DNA of 64,000 bases from Actinomycetota bacterium (lineage in GTDB: Bacteria; Actinomycetota; Acidimicrobiia; Acidimicrobiales; JAMCPD01). Within the stretch, counting starts at the first letter, position 1. Every line of letters starts with the position of its first letter. Under the pieces are notes generated by a model. It made no database searches, had not been told where the DNA came from, and was given only the letters and a program-made list of their open reading frames with translations. Below, one piece after another: positions 54,051-61,479 of this stretch. The position numbers and the translations under genes are program-made. Location: assembly GCA_023379935.1 (NCBI GenBank), contig JAMCPD010000011.1, positions 1 through 64,000 of the forward strand. The letters run 5' to 3'.

Positions 54051-55047
54051 TTACAGTGGTGTCATTACCGTTTGCGGTTAACTGGAGGAACACATCTTCT
54101 AGGGTAGCTTTCTGGGGTGTCATTTCGTAGATGACTATCTCGCTTTTGGCTATGGCTTCCCCGACTTGTTTTTGAGTTGCGTCTTTGACAATTATGGAGG
54201 CGACCACAGCAGCGTCTTGTGTTTGAAAATCTGTAACATAACAAGAGTTGATTTTCAGGCTTGCTAGCATTTGCATAAGCCTTTCAGGTTGCGGAGTCTT
54301 CAGCAGTATTGTTGATGTTGAGGTATTGGTGAACTCATTTACTGGACCTTTCCCAACCAGTTTACCGGCGGCAATGATTATTGCCTCATCCGCCAAGATG
54401 TCCACCTCGGCAAGCAGATGACTTGAGATAAAGACCGTTTTGTTATCACCGGCAAAGTCACGCAGAAACTGCCGCAACCAGTGTATACCTTCCGGATCAA
54501 GTCCGTTAGCCGGTTCGTCTAGGATTAAGATTGACGGGTTGCCCAAAAGTGCACAGGCGAGGCTCAGTCTCTGTCGCATACCGAGTGAAAATCCTCCCAC
54601 TCGCCTTTTAATAGCTTGGCTCAGTCCCACAATATTCGCTACTTCATAGATACGTTTTATAGGTATTCCGGCAGAGATTGCCAATACTTTTAGATGGTTT
54701 TCAGCGGAACGTCCGGGATAAAAGTTGGAGGTTTCCAAAACAGCGCCGATCTTATGAGAAGGATTACGTATTTGCTCATATGGTTTTGTCAATATGCTCA
54801 CACTGCCGGAAGTTGGGCTGGAAAGACCAAGTACTATGCGCAACGTTGTAGTTTTACCGGCACCGTTTGGGCCCAAAAATGCCGTTATTTTCCCCGGAAA
54901 TACTTCAAAACTTAAACTGTCTACGGCCAGTACCGTACCGAAGCGTTTTGTAAGGTTGTGGACGAGGATGGACGGAGCAGCCAGTTGGTCCGAAGCGTAG
55001 TTTGAGACTGCATTTGCGGTGTTAACATAGTTTGCAGATGACTCCAT
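54028..55047 (-). CDS. ABC transporter ATPase
   Basis: 339 residues with Walker A GPNGAGKTT, Q-loop VLETSNFYPG, signature GFSLGMRQRLSLA, Walker B ILILDEPANGLDPEG, and switch histidine ISSHLL. This is the DRA/CcmA-like subfamily that energises ABC-2 permeases for drug or antimicrobial peptide export. A C-terminal extension of about 90 residues is usual. A minus-strand TATACT lies 11-12 nt before the ATG. The exporter is inserted in opposite orientation between ftsQ and ftsZ, and nothing links it to division. Confidence 0.93.
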   Translation of the reverse strand: MESSANYVNTANAVSNYASDQLAAPSILVHNLTKRFGTVLAVDSLSFEVFPGKITAFLGPNGAGKTTTLRIVLGLSSPTSGSVSILTKPYEQIRNPSHKIGAVLETSNFYPGRSAENHLKVLAISAGIPIKRIYEVANIVGLSQAIKRRVGGFSLGMRQRLSLACALLGNPSILILDEPANGLDPEGIHWLRQFLRDFAGDNKTVFISSHLLAEVDILADEAIIIAAGKLVGKGPVNEFTNTSTSTILLKTPQPERLMQMLASLKINSCYVTDFQTQDAAVVASIIVKDATQKQVGEAIAKSEIVIYEMTPQKATLEDVFLQLTANGNDTTVNGGHNEN

Positions 55048-55239
55048 ATTAATTATATAGTATATTAACTGGTTGAGTAAAAATAGTTATTCAAGTACAA
55101 ATTAGGGACAAAAGTAGCTTAACTGTAGGTTAACAATAGGTAAACTACCCCTCCTAACTGGTGGTTTGACCGTCAATTTTCATTGTTCTAGGGTGTATTG
55201 ATTAAGCGATTGATAGTTGGTGTAAAAAAATTAAACGGG

Positions 55240-55269
55240 GTGACAGTGTTATCTTGTGTAATTTATAAT
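55240..55269 (+). promoter_or_regulatory. ftsZ promoter
   Basis: GTGACA (55240-55245), 18 bp, then TATAAT (55264-55269). The expected start near 55276 gives a leader of about 35 nt with GGAG about 10 nt before the ATG. The leader contains CTAG twice, flanking 9 nt (CTAGcgtaagcaaCTAG). ftsZ therefore has its own promoter, separate from the mraZ-ftsQ operon. Confidence 0.65.
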
Positions 55270-55311
55270 GTAGTTTCTAGCGTAAGCAACTAGAGTTGGA
55301 GATATTGAATT

Positions 55312-56562
55312 ATGGGAATACCTTTTGAATCCTTTGGCATATCAGGACCACTTAGAAGTGCAGGCGGCAGTTCGGGATCTTCTGGATCAGCATCCACTAC
55401 TGGAGTACCTACTACTGGAGCACCTACTACTGGAGCGGGTCCTGTAAATTTAAATGCTCGTACTGAATCTTCTCGCGAGTATCTGTCCAATAACTACTTG
55501 GCAGTCATAAAGGTAATTGGTGTAGGTGGTGGCGGGGTTAATGCAGTTGATCGTATGATAGATGAGGGGCTAAAGGGGGTGGAGTTTATAGCGGTAAACA
55601 CTGATGCCCAGACCCTGCTTATGAGTGATGCTGATGTAAAACTGGATATAGGGCGTCAGCTGACCAAGGGGTTGGGGGCTGGCAGCGATCCCGAAGTCGG
55701 TCGCCAAGCCGCGGATGACCATTTAAACGATATTGAAGATGTTCTGAAAGGAGCTGATTTGGTTTTTATTACTGCCGGTGAAGGTGGCGGAACCGGTACG
55801 GGGGCTGCCCCTGTGATAGCGGAGGTTGCCAAAGGGCTTGGTATTTTGACTATAGGAGTTGTTACAAGACCATTTTCTTTTGAGGGACGTAGACGTGCCA
55901 TCCAAGCTGATCAAGGAGTTCAGCATTTGAGGGAAAAGTTAGATGCATTAATTATAATTCCCAACGATCGTCTGCTTTCTATTTGTAATGATAAGACGAC
56001 AATGATGGGTGCTTTTAAAATTGCCGATGAGGTTTTACTCCAAGGAGTGCAAGGCATAACAGATCTTATTACACTGCCTGGTGTTATAAACCTAGACTTT
56101 GCGGATGTAAGGACTATCTTAAGCAATGCCGGCACTGCAATTATGGGGGTGGGAACTGCTGCGGGAGACGGAAGGGCAATCAATGCCGCCAGAGCTGCCA
56201 TCACCAGCCCGTTGCTTGAGACATCTTTAGAAGGTGCCAGAGGAATACTACTCAATATTGCGGGAAGCAGAGATCTTGGTATGACTGAAGTTAATGAAGC
56301 GGCTGAGATAATTCGCTCCGGCGCACATCCAGAAGTTAATATCATCTTAGGCACTGCCATAGATGAGACGATGGGAGAACAGGTAAAGGTAACGGTTATT
56401 GCCACCGGCTTCGAACGTTGGGAAGATCATAGGATACCTGTTCGACATGTCGACCTCGGCCTGTCTTCCTCGGACGCTAAGAACCCTTTGGATTCAGATA
56501 CCCTAACGGAGGATGAGGACTTGGGTGATGATGAATTCGACGTACCGTCGTTTTTGAAGTGA
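55312..56562 (+). CDS. ftsZ: Cell division GTPase FtsZ
   Basis: Tubulin-like protein that assembles the division ring. 416 residues. The core (about 63-375) has [16 protein letters not shown], the GTP-binding G-box GGGTGTG (158-164), and the T7 loop with [11 protein letters not shown]. The C-terminal peptide [10 protein letters not shown] is the binding site for SepF and other partners. Unusual: an N-terminal extension of about 60 residues, rich in Gly, Ser and Thr, with three TTG[VA]P-type repeats coded by 15-bp units at 55396-55440. Most FtsZ proteins have only 10-30 residues before the core. Confidence 0.97.
   Translation: MGIPFESFGISGPLRSAGGSSGSSGSASTTGVPTTGAPTTGAGPVNLNARTESSREYLSNNYLAVIKVIGVGGGGVNAVDRMIDEGLKGVEFIAVNTDAQTLLMSDADVKLDIGRQLTKGLGAGSDPEVGRQAADDHLNDIEDVLKGADLVFITAGEGGGTGTGAAPVIAEVAKGLGILTIGVVTRPFSFEGRRRAIQADQGVQHLREKLDALIIIPNDRLLSICNDKTTMMGAFKIADEVLLQGVQGITDLITLPGVINLDFADVRTILSNAGTAIMGVGTAAGDGRAINAARAAITSPLLETSLEGARGILLNIAGSRDLGMTEVNEAAEIIRSGAHPEVNIILGTAIDETMGEQVKVTVIATGFERWEDHRIPVRHVDLGLSSSDAKNPLDSDTLTEDEDLGDDEFDVPSFLK
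55396..55440 (+). repeat. 15-bp tandem repeat in the ftsZ N-terminal extension
   Basis: ACTACTGGAGTACCT, ACTACTGGAGCACCT, ACTACTGGAGCGGGT, coding [15 protein letters not shown]. Copies differ only at wobble or last positions. Confidence 0.92.
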
Positions 56563-56575
56563 AAGAGCTTTAAGC

Positions 56576-57289
56576 TTGCAAGAAACGATAACTTCAGCCG
56601 GGATATATAAGTCTGGGACATATACGTTTGACAGATGCCAAAGTGGTATAAAACCGATTAGATGTGTCTGGACAACTAGGATATATGGCGATATGCAACC
56701 CGGCGCGGACGGTATTGAAAAGCGGCGTAAGAATATTGTTGACAAAACTTGGAACTGGGTGAATCAAGTACACGGCAACCATGTTGTCCTGGTAAATAGT
56801 AGTGCTCAATCACGGGGTGAAACAGGAGATGCCCTCGTCAGTGATGACCCGGGTAGCTGCCTGTCCGTATTGGTTGCCGATTGCGTCCCCTTGGGGCTTG
56901 GCAGCAAAGAAGGTATTTTTGCAGCTGTTCATGCAGGTTGGCGAGGTGTGGTTTCCGGTATTATTCAAAAAACAGCTGATGTTATGAGACAACTGGGTGC
57001 TTCAGAAATTGCTGCTTTTTTAGGTCCGGCAATCCATAGTGAGTGTTATGAGTTCGGATCACCTTACATAAACCGGATGGTCGCTGTTTTTGGACAGGAG
57101 GTCTTGGTGAGTACTCGCTGGGGTACTGTTGGTTTGGATTTACCGTTAGTAGTAAAAACTGCGCTTGGTAGAGCGGATATTGAGCTGTTGGCACAGTCTT
57201 TTCATTGTACAGCTTGTTCGGGTGAGTATTTTTCTCATAGGGCTGGCGGGGACAAACAACGTCAAGCTTTTGTGGTGTGGCGTACATGA
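56576..57289 (+). CDS. pgeF: PgeF/YfiH-family multicopper-like (laccase-domain) protein
   Basis: 237 residues from a TTG start. Landmarks of the family: WVNQVHGNHVVLV, TGDALVSDDPGSCLSVLVADCVPL, FAAVHAGWRGVVSGI, and the C-terminal CTACSGEYFSHRAGGDKQRQAFVVW. The conserved HGNH, Cys and HAGWRG residues bind a metal. Members edit peptidoglycan precursors (PgeF in E. coli) or act on purine nucleosides (LACC1-like). Its position directly after ftsZ is conserved in many bacteria and favours a wall-quality role. Confidence 0.92.
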   Translation: MQETITSAGIYKSGTYTFDRCQSGIKPIRCVWTTRIYGDMQPGADGIEKRRKNIVDKTWNWVNQVHGNHVVLVNSSAQSRGETGDALVSDDPGSCLSVLVADCVPLGLGSKEGIFAAVHAGWRGVVSGIIQKTADVMRQLGASEIAAFLGPAIHSECYEFGSPYINRMVAVFGQEVLVSTRWGTVGLDLPLVVKTALGRADIELLAQSFHCTACSGEYFSHRAGGDKQRQAFVVWRT

Positions 57290-57999
57290 CTGAAGAAGCA
57301 ACAAAACAAGAGATATCAAAAAGGTTGGAAGTTATACGTTCTAGAATACAGAAAACCGGAGTTGATCCCGATAAGGTGAAGTTGATTGCCGTTACAAAAG
57401 GATGGGGAGCTGAAGTGGTAAGCGCCGCTTTAGAAGCGGGGCTGAGTGATTTTGGTGAAAACTACGCTAAGGAGTTGCTTCAAAAAGCCACCTTGGAGTA
57501 CCCCCGTTCACCTTCTTGGCATTTTATCGGTATTATCAGGCGTAATAAGGTTAAAGCTCTGGGCCGTTATGTAAAGATGTGGCATAGTGTTTCTCGTATT
57601 GATGAAGGCAGGTGGATCGCCGGGGTTGCTCCGGGGTCAGATGTTTTGGTTCAACCAAATAGCGTTGCTCTCTCATCTGAAGTGCCTCAAGGTTCTGCAT
57701 CACCTCGCAATGGTTGTGCCTTTTCTGAAGTACCGCAACTGGTTGAAAGTTTAAAGAAAATGGGCCTGTCAGTTCTGGGGCTAATGGTGGTAGCCCCAAC
57801 TGCTTCATCAGAAACTTCCGCGAGAGATATCAAACTTTCTTTTTCAAAGGTTGCAAAATTGGCTGGTGAACTTGGGTTAAAAGAGTTGTCGATGGGTATG
57901 ACCGATGATTTGGAACAAGCTGTAGAAGTTGGGGCTACTATGATTAGGGTAGGTAGGGGATTATTTGGTGAAAGAACTACTACTGTTGGTAATTACTGA
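57286..57999 (+). CDS. YggS/PLPBP-family pyridoxal phosphate homeostasis protein
   Basis: About 237 residues from ATG 57286, which overlaps the pgeF stop as ATGA. Landmarks: KLIAVTKGWGAE (the lysine binds pyridoxal phosphate), DFGENYAKELLQKA, WHFIGIIRRNKVKAL, LMVVAP and ELSMGMTDDLEQAVEVGATMIRVGRGLFGER. The family keeps pyridoxal phosphate and amino acid pools balanced and has no known enzyme activity. The usual GL..NK is GIIRRNK here. It sits in the standard ftsZ-pgeF-yggS-sepF order. Confidence 0.92.
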   Translation: MTEEATKQEISKRLEVIRSRIQKTGVDPDKVKLIAVTKGWGAEVVSAALEAGLSDFGENYAKELLQKATLEYPRSPSWHFIGIIRRNKVKALGRYVKMWHSVSRIDEGRWIAGVAPGSDVLVQPNSVALSSEVPQGSASPRNGCAFSEVPQLVESLKKMGLSVLGLMVVAPTASSETSARDIKLSFSKVAKLAGELGLKELSMGMTDDLEQAVEVGATMIRVGRGLFGERTTTVGNY

Positions 58000-58023
58000 T
58001 AACATTAAACTTATACCCGAGAA

Positions 58024-58041
58024 TTTATATTAAAATATAAA
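58024..58041. promoter_or_regulatory. AT-rich inverted repeat upstream of sepF
   Basis: TTTATATT and AATATAAA separated by AA form a perfect 18-bp palindromic element in the 112-bp gap before sepF. It could be an operator, part of a promoter or a weak terminator of yggS. No further evidence. Confidence 0.35.
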
Positions 58042-58111
58042 CCGGTTGAAATAAGAAGTGGTTGAGTTGAATAGTTTAGGCTATGTAGGTGAGTTGTAAA
58101 GGAGGATTGCT

Positions 58112-58747
58112 GTGGCATCTGCGTTTGTGGAGCGTGCGATGGTCTATCTGGGACTGAAAGAACCTGAAGAGTTTTTTGATGACTCTGAGGACAACTATAA
58201 CGGATCATATGCTTATCCCGATGGGGACAGTGACGATCAAGGTGATTACATTGAGGATGAGTATGACTCAAAGGATGAGTATGACCAAAAGGGAGGCAAG
58301 AGTCCGATTGTAAAGCTCTTGCCGAATAATCACGATAGCCATACGAACAGATCTGAGACCGGAAGATCTGAGACCGGAAGAACTGAGACCGGAAGAACTG
58401 AGACCGGAAGACCTCATGTAGATGCTCGCCCCCGTTCAGCAACGAGTAGTTCTTCAAAAATACCGGAACTACATTTGATGATTCCATCCCGTTTTGCTGA
58501 CAGCCAAGAACTATGTGATCGTATAAAAAACGGGCAGCCTGTTATAGTAAATCTTCAGGTGGTCGATGTGTCGTTAGAACGACGGATAATAGATTTTTCC
58601 AGCGGAGTTGCCTATGCTCTTGGAGGTGCGATGAAAAAAGTAACGGATCATGTATTTGTGATTACTCCTCCCGGAACTGTAGTGTCGGAAGAAGAGCACA
58701 GCAGATTTACCAATAAAGGGGCAGAACACAACTATGATGAAGGGTAG
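58112..58747 (+). CDS. sepF: Division protein SepF
   Basis: 211 residues from GTG 58112 with AAAGGAGG as ribosome binding site. The N-terminal amphipathic helix (MASAFVERAMVYLGL) targets the membrane. The C-terminal domain (about 105-195: PELHLMIPSRFADSQELCDRIKNGQPVIVNLQVVDVSLERRIIDFSSGVAYALGGAMKKV) is the SepF fold that binds the FtsZ tail. In between lies an acidic linker with a run of R[ST]ETG repeats from four 15-bp units. SepF replaces FtsA as FtsZ membrane anchor in actinobacteria, and no ftsA is present here. Confidence 0.95.
   Translation: MASAFVERAMVYLGLKEPEEFFDDSEDNYNGSYAYPDGDSDDQGDYIEDEYDSKDEYDQKGGKSPIVKLLPNNHDSHTNRSETGRSETGRTETGRTETGRPHVDARPRSATSSSSKIPELHLMIPSRFADSQELCDRIKNGQPVIVNLQVVDVSLERRIIDFSSGVAYALGGAMKKVTDHVFVITPPGTVVSEEEHSRFTNKGAEHNYDEG
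58349..58408 (+). repeat. 15-bp tandem repeat in sepF
   Basis: Two units AGATCTGAGACCGGA and two units AGAACTGAGACCGGA in a row, coding RSETG twice and RTETG twice in the linker between the membrane helix and the FtsZ-binding domain. Confidence 0.95.
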
Positions 58748-58761
58748 ATGCAGGTCAACTT

Positions 58762-59019
58762 ATGATCCTTTTGTCCATCGTACGCCTGCTCCTGCAAGTT
58801 TATGTCATTGTTCTGTTTGGGCGTGCGATTTTAAGTTGGTTTCCGGTTCATCCGGATTCCCCCTTATTCCCATTGACAAAAGTACTGTTTGACCTGACTG
58901 AACCTGTGCTTAGGCCTGTTCGGAAGATACTGCCCCCAGTTCAATTGGGCGGGGTTGGCTTGGATCTCTCTTTTTTAGTGGTACTTCTTGTCGCTGAGTT
59001 TCTTATAGTAGCGCTGTGA
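58762..59019 (+). CDS. YggT-family membrane protein
   Basis: 85 residues, two transmembrane helices and a central loop with GRAILSWFPVHPDSP and LTEPVLRPVRKILPP, the YggT signature. It regularly follows sepF in Gram-positive bacteria and cyanobacteria and is thought to help chromosome or division-protein placement. In actinobacteria divIVA normally follows; here a glycosyltransferase gene does. Confidence 0.92.
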   Translation: MILLSIVRLLLQVYVIVLFGRAILSWFPVHPDSPLFPLTKVLFDLTEPVLRPVRKILPPVQLGGVGLDLSFLVVLLVAEFLIVAL

Positions 59020-59036
59020 TATATTAATTATTCACC

Positions 59037-60524
59037 GTGCCTGGTTCTGCTTCTTCACTTTCTGTTTTGATCATGGCTCATTCAATGCCGCCTTATGAGT
59101 TTTCAGGCGTTCCATTAGTTGCGCATACTTATGCCAAAGGACTGATAAATCGAGGGTTTAGGGTAGGTGTTGTTTACCCAAGGCTAGATGATCCCACTTG
59201 GAAAAAGTTTACCATACAGTCTATCCCAGGAGAAGGATTCATACGCTACGAAGTCCCGTTTACCATCGCTCCAAAGCTTTGGCCGTTGCCCTTCGGTCCT
59301 CTGTCTCTTGCAGAAGGAGGTGATGAAGATGTTTCATCCAGTTTTTTCGGAATGGAACATCGTGGTGAGAACTGGTCAATAGGCGATGCCTCAACTAAAC
59401 AGGAGATACTGTCAAAGAGAGACGGACTGTTTGTCTCTGTATTGGAGCAGTTTTCTCCTGATATACTTCACGTAATAGACAATGTATATCTACCGGTTGA
59501 GTGGCCTCAAGTGGCCAAGGAACAAGGGGTAAAAATTTTGCGGCATGTTTGTGGGGCAGAAGACATATGTGCCTTTATAGTTCCGTTTGATGAAAAAATA
59601 TCTGAGGTATGCTCTAACCCGGGACCAAACTGTTGCAAAAAACGCTATCGTGAGATTCTATTAGAATCGCCTCCACTGTCTGAACCGCCTCTTGCCTCAG
59701 ATGAACGCAGTTTGAGGTTAGCCAGCGACATTGCCGATAATGCCTTTGATGCCTTACTCCGCAAGCGAACTCAGGCTGCTGGACTGTTTGATAACGTATA
59801 TAACTCTGTCATATTTCCGACTAAGGGATTTTATGACTATTTCTGTTCCGCCCTGCCAATCAAGCATGTTAACATTAAAGTAGTACCCCATGGGATAAGT
59901 TATATCAAAAATCAGAATAATGCCTCGGCGCTGCATGAGGAACCAGAAGTTGAGTTGCCGAAAGAATTGCCACAGCTTGATAGTCCAAACGATGAAAGGG
60001 TCAATCTTGTTTTTATGGGTTTTTTAGAGCCCCGGAAAGGGATAGGACTACTCGAGGATGCCTTCTTGAATCCCGCCCTTAAAGATCGCAAAGATTATTG
60101 GTTGCATATTTTTGCCCCCGGTGACCTGTCATTATTGGGAGTATTAATGACAGCTAACCAAAATGTAATATATCACGGTGCATATGAACCAACCCAGCTG
60201 CCGGAAATATTGGCCAAGATGAATGTCGGGCTTTCCGTATCGTTGTTTGAAACCTTTCACCGGGTGACGAGAGAGTATCTGCTTTTTGGACTGCCGGTTG
60301 TGGCGAGTAATATGTTTTGGGCTACTGATGTGGTCGTAGATCATGTGAACGGGATGGTATTTACACCCGGTGATGTGGGTGGATTGATAAAGACGATCAC
60401 AACCTTGCTTGATGACCCGAAGTTGTTGCACAAGTTGAGCGAAGGAGCCAAATCCACAAAAATATTCAGTGTGGATCAGGAACTGGATAAGATAGTAGAT
60501 ATATATCAGGAGATATGCAGTTGA
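59037..60524 (+). CDS. GT4-family glycosyltransferase
   Basis: 495 residues from GTG 59037, no ribosome binding site. GT-B fold: N-terminal SVLIMAHSMPPYEFSGVPLVAHTYAKGL, donor domain with LVFMGFLEPRKGIGLLEDAF and the EX7E-like SLFETFHRVTREYLLFGLPVV. A Cys-rich insertion (CGAEDICAF to GPNCCKK) near the middle is unusual. It starts a second glycan cluster and overlaps the next gene by 10 bp. Confidence 0.87.
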   Translation: MPGSASSLSVLIMAHSMPPYEFSGVPLVAHTYAKGLINRGFRVGVVYPRLDDPTWKKFTIQSIPGEGFIRYEVPFTIAPKLWPLPFGPLSLAEGGDEDVSSSFFGMEHRGENWSIGDASTKQEILSKRDGLFVSVLEQFSPDILHVIDNVYLPVEWPQVAKEQGVKILRHVCGAEDICAFIVPFDEKISEVCSNPGPNCCKKRYREILLESPPLSEPPLASDERSLRLASDIADNAFDALLRKRTQAAGLFDNVYNSVIFPTKGFYDYFCSALPIKHVNIKVVPHGISYIKNQNNASALHEEPEVELPKELPQLDSPNDERVNLVFMGFLEPRKGIGLLEDAFLNPALKDRKDYWLHIFAPGDLSLLGVLMTANQNVIYHGAYEPTQLPEILAKMNVGLSVSLFETFHRVTREYLLFGLPVVASNMFWATDVVVDHVNGMVFTPGDVGGLIKTITTLLDDPKLLHKLSEGAKSTKIFSVDQELDKIVDIYQEICS

Positions 60525-61450
60525 CGACAGACATAGATTTCAACCAGAGAAACAGTCCAAGTCTTAATTCAGTTGCCATACAGGTTGTCTTATTCAACAA
60601 CTCCTATGAATCTGTAGAAAAGCTTCTCAGGGCTGTTTCTGTTTGTATACAAAATGTTGTCGATGCTGGAATAACAGTCCAGGTTTTTTTTGGTGACTGC
60701 TCAGCTTTGCCGGTGTTGTCCGATAATACTTTGGAAAGTCAAAAAGCCATCCTTATCCGATCAGGAGCCGATAGAGTTGTTTATGAAGTTTTCGATTCCA
60801 ATCTGGGTCACGGTGGAGGACATAACCGGCTTGCCAAACTTCAGGCTACTTCAACTATTGTGATTATGAATCCCGATGTTTATCCGGCACCCAAGTCGCT
60901 CAACTATTTGTTAGAGGCTTTTTACGATCCAGCGGTAGGTATAGCTGAGGCGCGCCAGATACCGTTGGAGCATCCGAAAGATTTCGACATTATGGATGGA
61001 ACAACCAGTTGGGCCACAGGAACATTTATGGCAGTGCGAAGAGAGGCATTTGATTTAGTCAAAGGATTTGACAGTGATAACTTCTTCCTGCACTGTGATG
61101 ATGTTGATTTTTCGTGGAGAGTACGTTTGGCTGGATATAAAATCATCCATGTGCCGAAAGCGGTCATATTCCATGACAAGCATCCCGCTTGGCATAAGGG
61201 ACCAAAGGCCACGGCGGTAGAGATTCGCCAAGGCCTTGCGGGACGGCTAATGCTTGCTTGGAAGATGGGACGCACCGACATAGTAGAACAGACTTTGGCG
61301 GATATAAATGCCAATCCGGATGCCGGTATAAAAAAGGTAGCGGCACAGTTCATAAGAAAGCGGGACTTGGGTGAACTGCCATTGCCGATACCCAATGCAA
61401 ATACTGTTGCTGAATTTGTAGATGGTAACTATGGTCCGCATAGGTTTTGA
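60515..61450 (+). CDS. GT2-family glycosyltransferase (rhamnosyltransferase-like)
   Basis: 311 residues, inverting GT-A fold. VVLFNNSYESVEKLL, the donor-site NLGHGGGHNRLAKLQATSTIVIMNPDVYP (with DxD replaced by NPD, usual in rhamnosyltransferases), GTFMAVRREAFDLVKGFD, and FFLHCDDVDFSWRVRLAGYKIIHVPKAVIFHD. Probably transfers a deoxysugar such as rhamnose onto a surface glycan. It overlaps the preceding gene and lies 29 bp before the methyltransferase-glycosyltransferase fusion. Confidence 0.88.
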   Translation: MQLTTDIDFNQRNSPSLNSVAIQVVLFNNSYESVEKLLRAVSVCIQNVVDAGITVQVFFGDCSALPVLSDNTLESQKAILIRSGADRVVYEVFDSNLGHGGGHNRLAKLQATSTIVIMNPDVYPAPKSLNYLLEAFYDPAVGIAEARQIPLEHPKDFDIMDGTTSWATGTFMAVRREAFDLVKGFDSDNFFLHCDDVDFSWRVRLAGYKIIHVPKAVIFHDKHPAWHKGPKATAVEIRQGLAGRLMLAWKMGRTDIVEQTLADINANPDAGIKKVAAQFIRKRDLGELPLPIPNANTVAEFVDGNYGPHRF

Positions 61451-61479
61451 AATACAGCCGAAGTTGAGAGGAAGTAGCA

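Noticed and set aside
60922-61395. 157-residue antisense frame within the GT2 gene
   Set aside because: It is complementary to conserved GT2 motifs and has no features of its own.
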